Of a DNA stretch of 5,602 bases, positions 5,183 to 5,602 are shown piece by piece. The stretch's first letter is position 1. Each line of letters begins with the position of its first letter. This stretch comes from an uncultured Ruminococcus sp. (GTDB lineage Bacteria > Bacillota > Clostridia > Oscillospirales > Acutalibacteraceae). The notes beneath the pieces are model-generated. The model ran no database searches. It worked only from the letters and a program-made list of their open reading frames with translations, and was not told the origin of the DNA. The DNA is taken from contig CAJUGO010000032.1 in the NCBI GenBank assembly GCA_910585865.1, forward strand, positions 1-5,602, given 5' to 3'. Made by a program: the position numbers and the translations under genes.

Positions 5183-5210
5183 AGTGGTTGCTGATAATTG
5201 AGTATGTGTT

Positions 5211-5396
5211 ATGAAAAAAACAAAAAATAAATGTGACAAGTGCCGTTGCGACTACGGTGAATTACAAATCCGTAAATGTGCACATCCGGCTGTAAAGATG
5301 CGATATGGGGAATACATATGCGTGTATTGTTGTAAACGATGTAAATATTCAAAACCATATGATACAGGATGGATCTGTACATATGAAAAGAATTAG
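5211..5396 (+). CDS. Small Cys-rich basic protein, putative zinc-binding
   Basis: This 61-aa Lys-rich protein has nine cysteines, at residues 8, 11, 13, 23, 37, 40, 41, 44 and 56, with two CxxC pairs (8-11 and 37-40) and CxxxC at 40-44. The spacing fits a zinc ribbon or paired zinc knuckles, and the basic charge would suit nucleic-acid binding. That is inference only, since I do not recognise the family. The start is the weak point. ATG 5211 has no purine-rich ribosome binding site, and an in-frame TGA at 5199 rules out an earlier start. The gene may be poorly translated, or its initiation may depend on the structured region upstream. A YopX gene begins 16 bp after its stop. Confidence 0.62.
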   Translation: MKKTKNKCDKCRCDYGELQIRKCAHPAVKMRYGEYICVYCCKRCKYSKPYDTGWICTYEKN

Positions 5397-5412
5397 AAAA
5401 AGGAGAAACGAA

Positions 5413-5602
5413 ATGAGAGAAATATTATTCAGAGGGAAAAGAATGGGTAATGGCAAGTGGGTTACAGGTTTACTCGCACGATATAATCCTAAATTTGTAT
5501 GTGCTAATATCGTAGATAGACTTGAAATATTAGTACCTGTTAATGTTGAAACCGTTGGACAGTACACAGGTTTTACCGACAAGAACGGCAATAAGATTTT
5601 TG
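5413..5602 (+). CDS. YopX family phage protein (N-terminal part, cut by window edge)
   Basis: The first 63 codons of this gene are present, and it runs off the right edge. The product opens with MREILFRGKR, followed by a GKWVTG segment at residues 14-19, and reaches ETVGQYTGFTDKNGNKIF near the edge. These are hallmarks of the YopX family, named after a protein of Bacillus phage SPbeta. Family members are usually about 130-150 aa, so roughly half is missing. A ribosome binding site, AGGAG, lies at 5401-5405, 7 bp before the ATG. YopX proteins occur widely in accessory parts of phage early regions, and their biochemical function is unknown. An RNA- or nucleic-acid-related role cannot be judged from this sequence. 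Confidence 0.9.
   Translation, partial: MREILFRGKRMGNGKWVTGLLARYNPKFVCANIVDRLEILVPVNVETVGQYTGFTDKNGNKIF

Larger units (their letters stand above)
4892..5210. other. Non-coding, repeat-dense region; candidate phage replication origin
   Basis: No convincing gene lies in these 319 bp. The hexamer GTTACC occurs at 4893, 4990 and 4999, and its complement GGTAAC at 4937, 5092, 5101 and 5110. Related GTAACCAC/GTGGTTAC forms occur at 5153-5160 and 5174-5181. The two runs of hexamers lie on either side of a very AT-rich segment (5007-5060) and point in opposite directions. Iteron-like repeats beside an AT-rich unwinding element, directly after a helicase gene, are typical of phage and plasmid origins. 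Alternatives are a regulatory region for the genes to the right or a transcription-termination zone. I see no convincing promoter here. Confidence 0.6.

Noticed and set aside
5048..5239. 63-aa minus-strand frame across the repeat region
   Set aside because: Its composition is driven by the GTTACC repeats, there is no plausible initiation site, and it overlaps the start of the + strand Cys-rich gene.

Overview
The window is a compact phage or prophage early-gene segment, with every supported gene on the + strand. The AT-rich base composition, the strong AGGAGG-type ribosome binding sites and the gene set (Sak4-like ATPase, DUF669 protein, ERCC4 nuclease, CHC2 zinc-finger protein, DUF927 helicase, YopX) point to a tailed phage of a low-GC Firmicute, most likely a gut Clostridia host such as the Ruminococcus/Eubacterium group. 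The host assignment is inferred from gene style and not proven by the sequence.

Layout. Positions 1-71 hold a plausible promoter with an operator-like palindrome. From 72 to 4891 runs one operon of eight tightly packed genes, with gaps of at most 19 bp and several overlaps. In order these are two small Cys-rich proteins (68 and 75 aa), a RecA/Sak4-like ATPase (213 aa), a DUF669 single-strand-binding-like protein (197 aa), an ERCC4-family nuclease starting at TTG (174 aa), a 43-aa charged protein, a CHC2 zinc-finger protein without a TOPRIM domain (204 aa), and a DUF927 P-loop helicase-like protein (628 aa). Positions 4892-5210 are non-coding and densely structured: GTTACC/GGTAAC repeats with 9-bp periodicity in opposite orientations on either side of a very AT-rich stretch, two identical 26-bp repeats, and a perfect 10-bp hairpin. 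After this come a 61-aa Cys-rich protein and the start of a YopX-family gene that runs off the right edge.

How the parts may work together. The Sak4-like ATPase, the SSB-like protein and the branched-DNA-type nuclease form a recombination set. The zinc-finger protein and the DUF927 ATPase look like the replication-initiation or primosome part. The repeat region directly downstream is a good candidate for the phage replication origin. Two proteins of the operon, the SSB-like protein and the DUF927 ATPase, end in nearly the same acidic DDLPF motif, which resembles the C-terminal interaction tip of bacterial SSB. That shared tail and the structured intergenic region are the two observations most worth following up.
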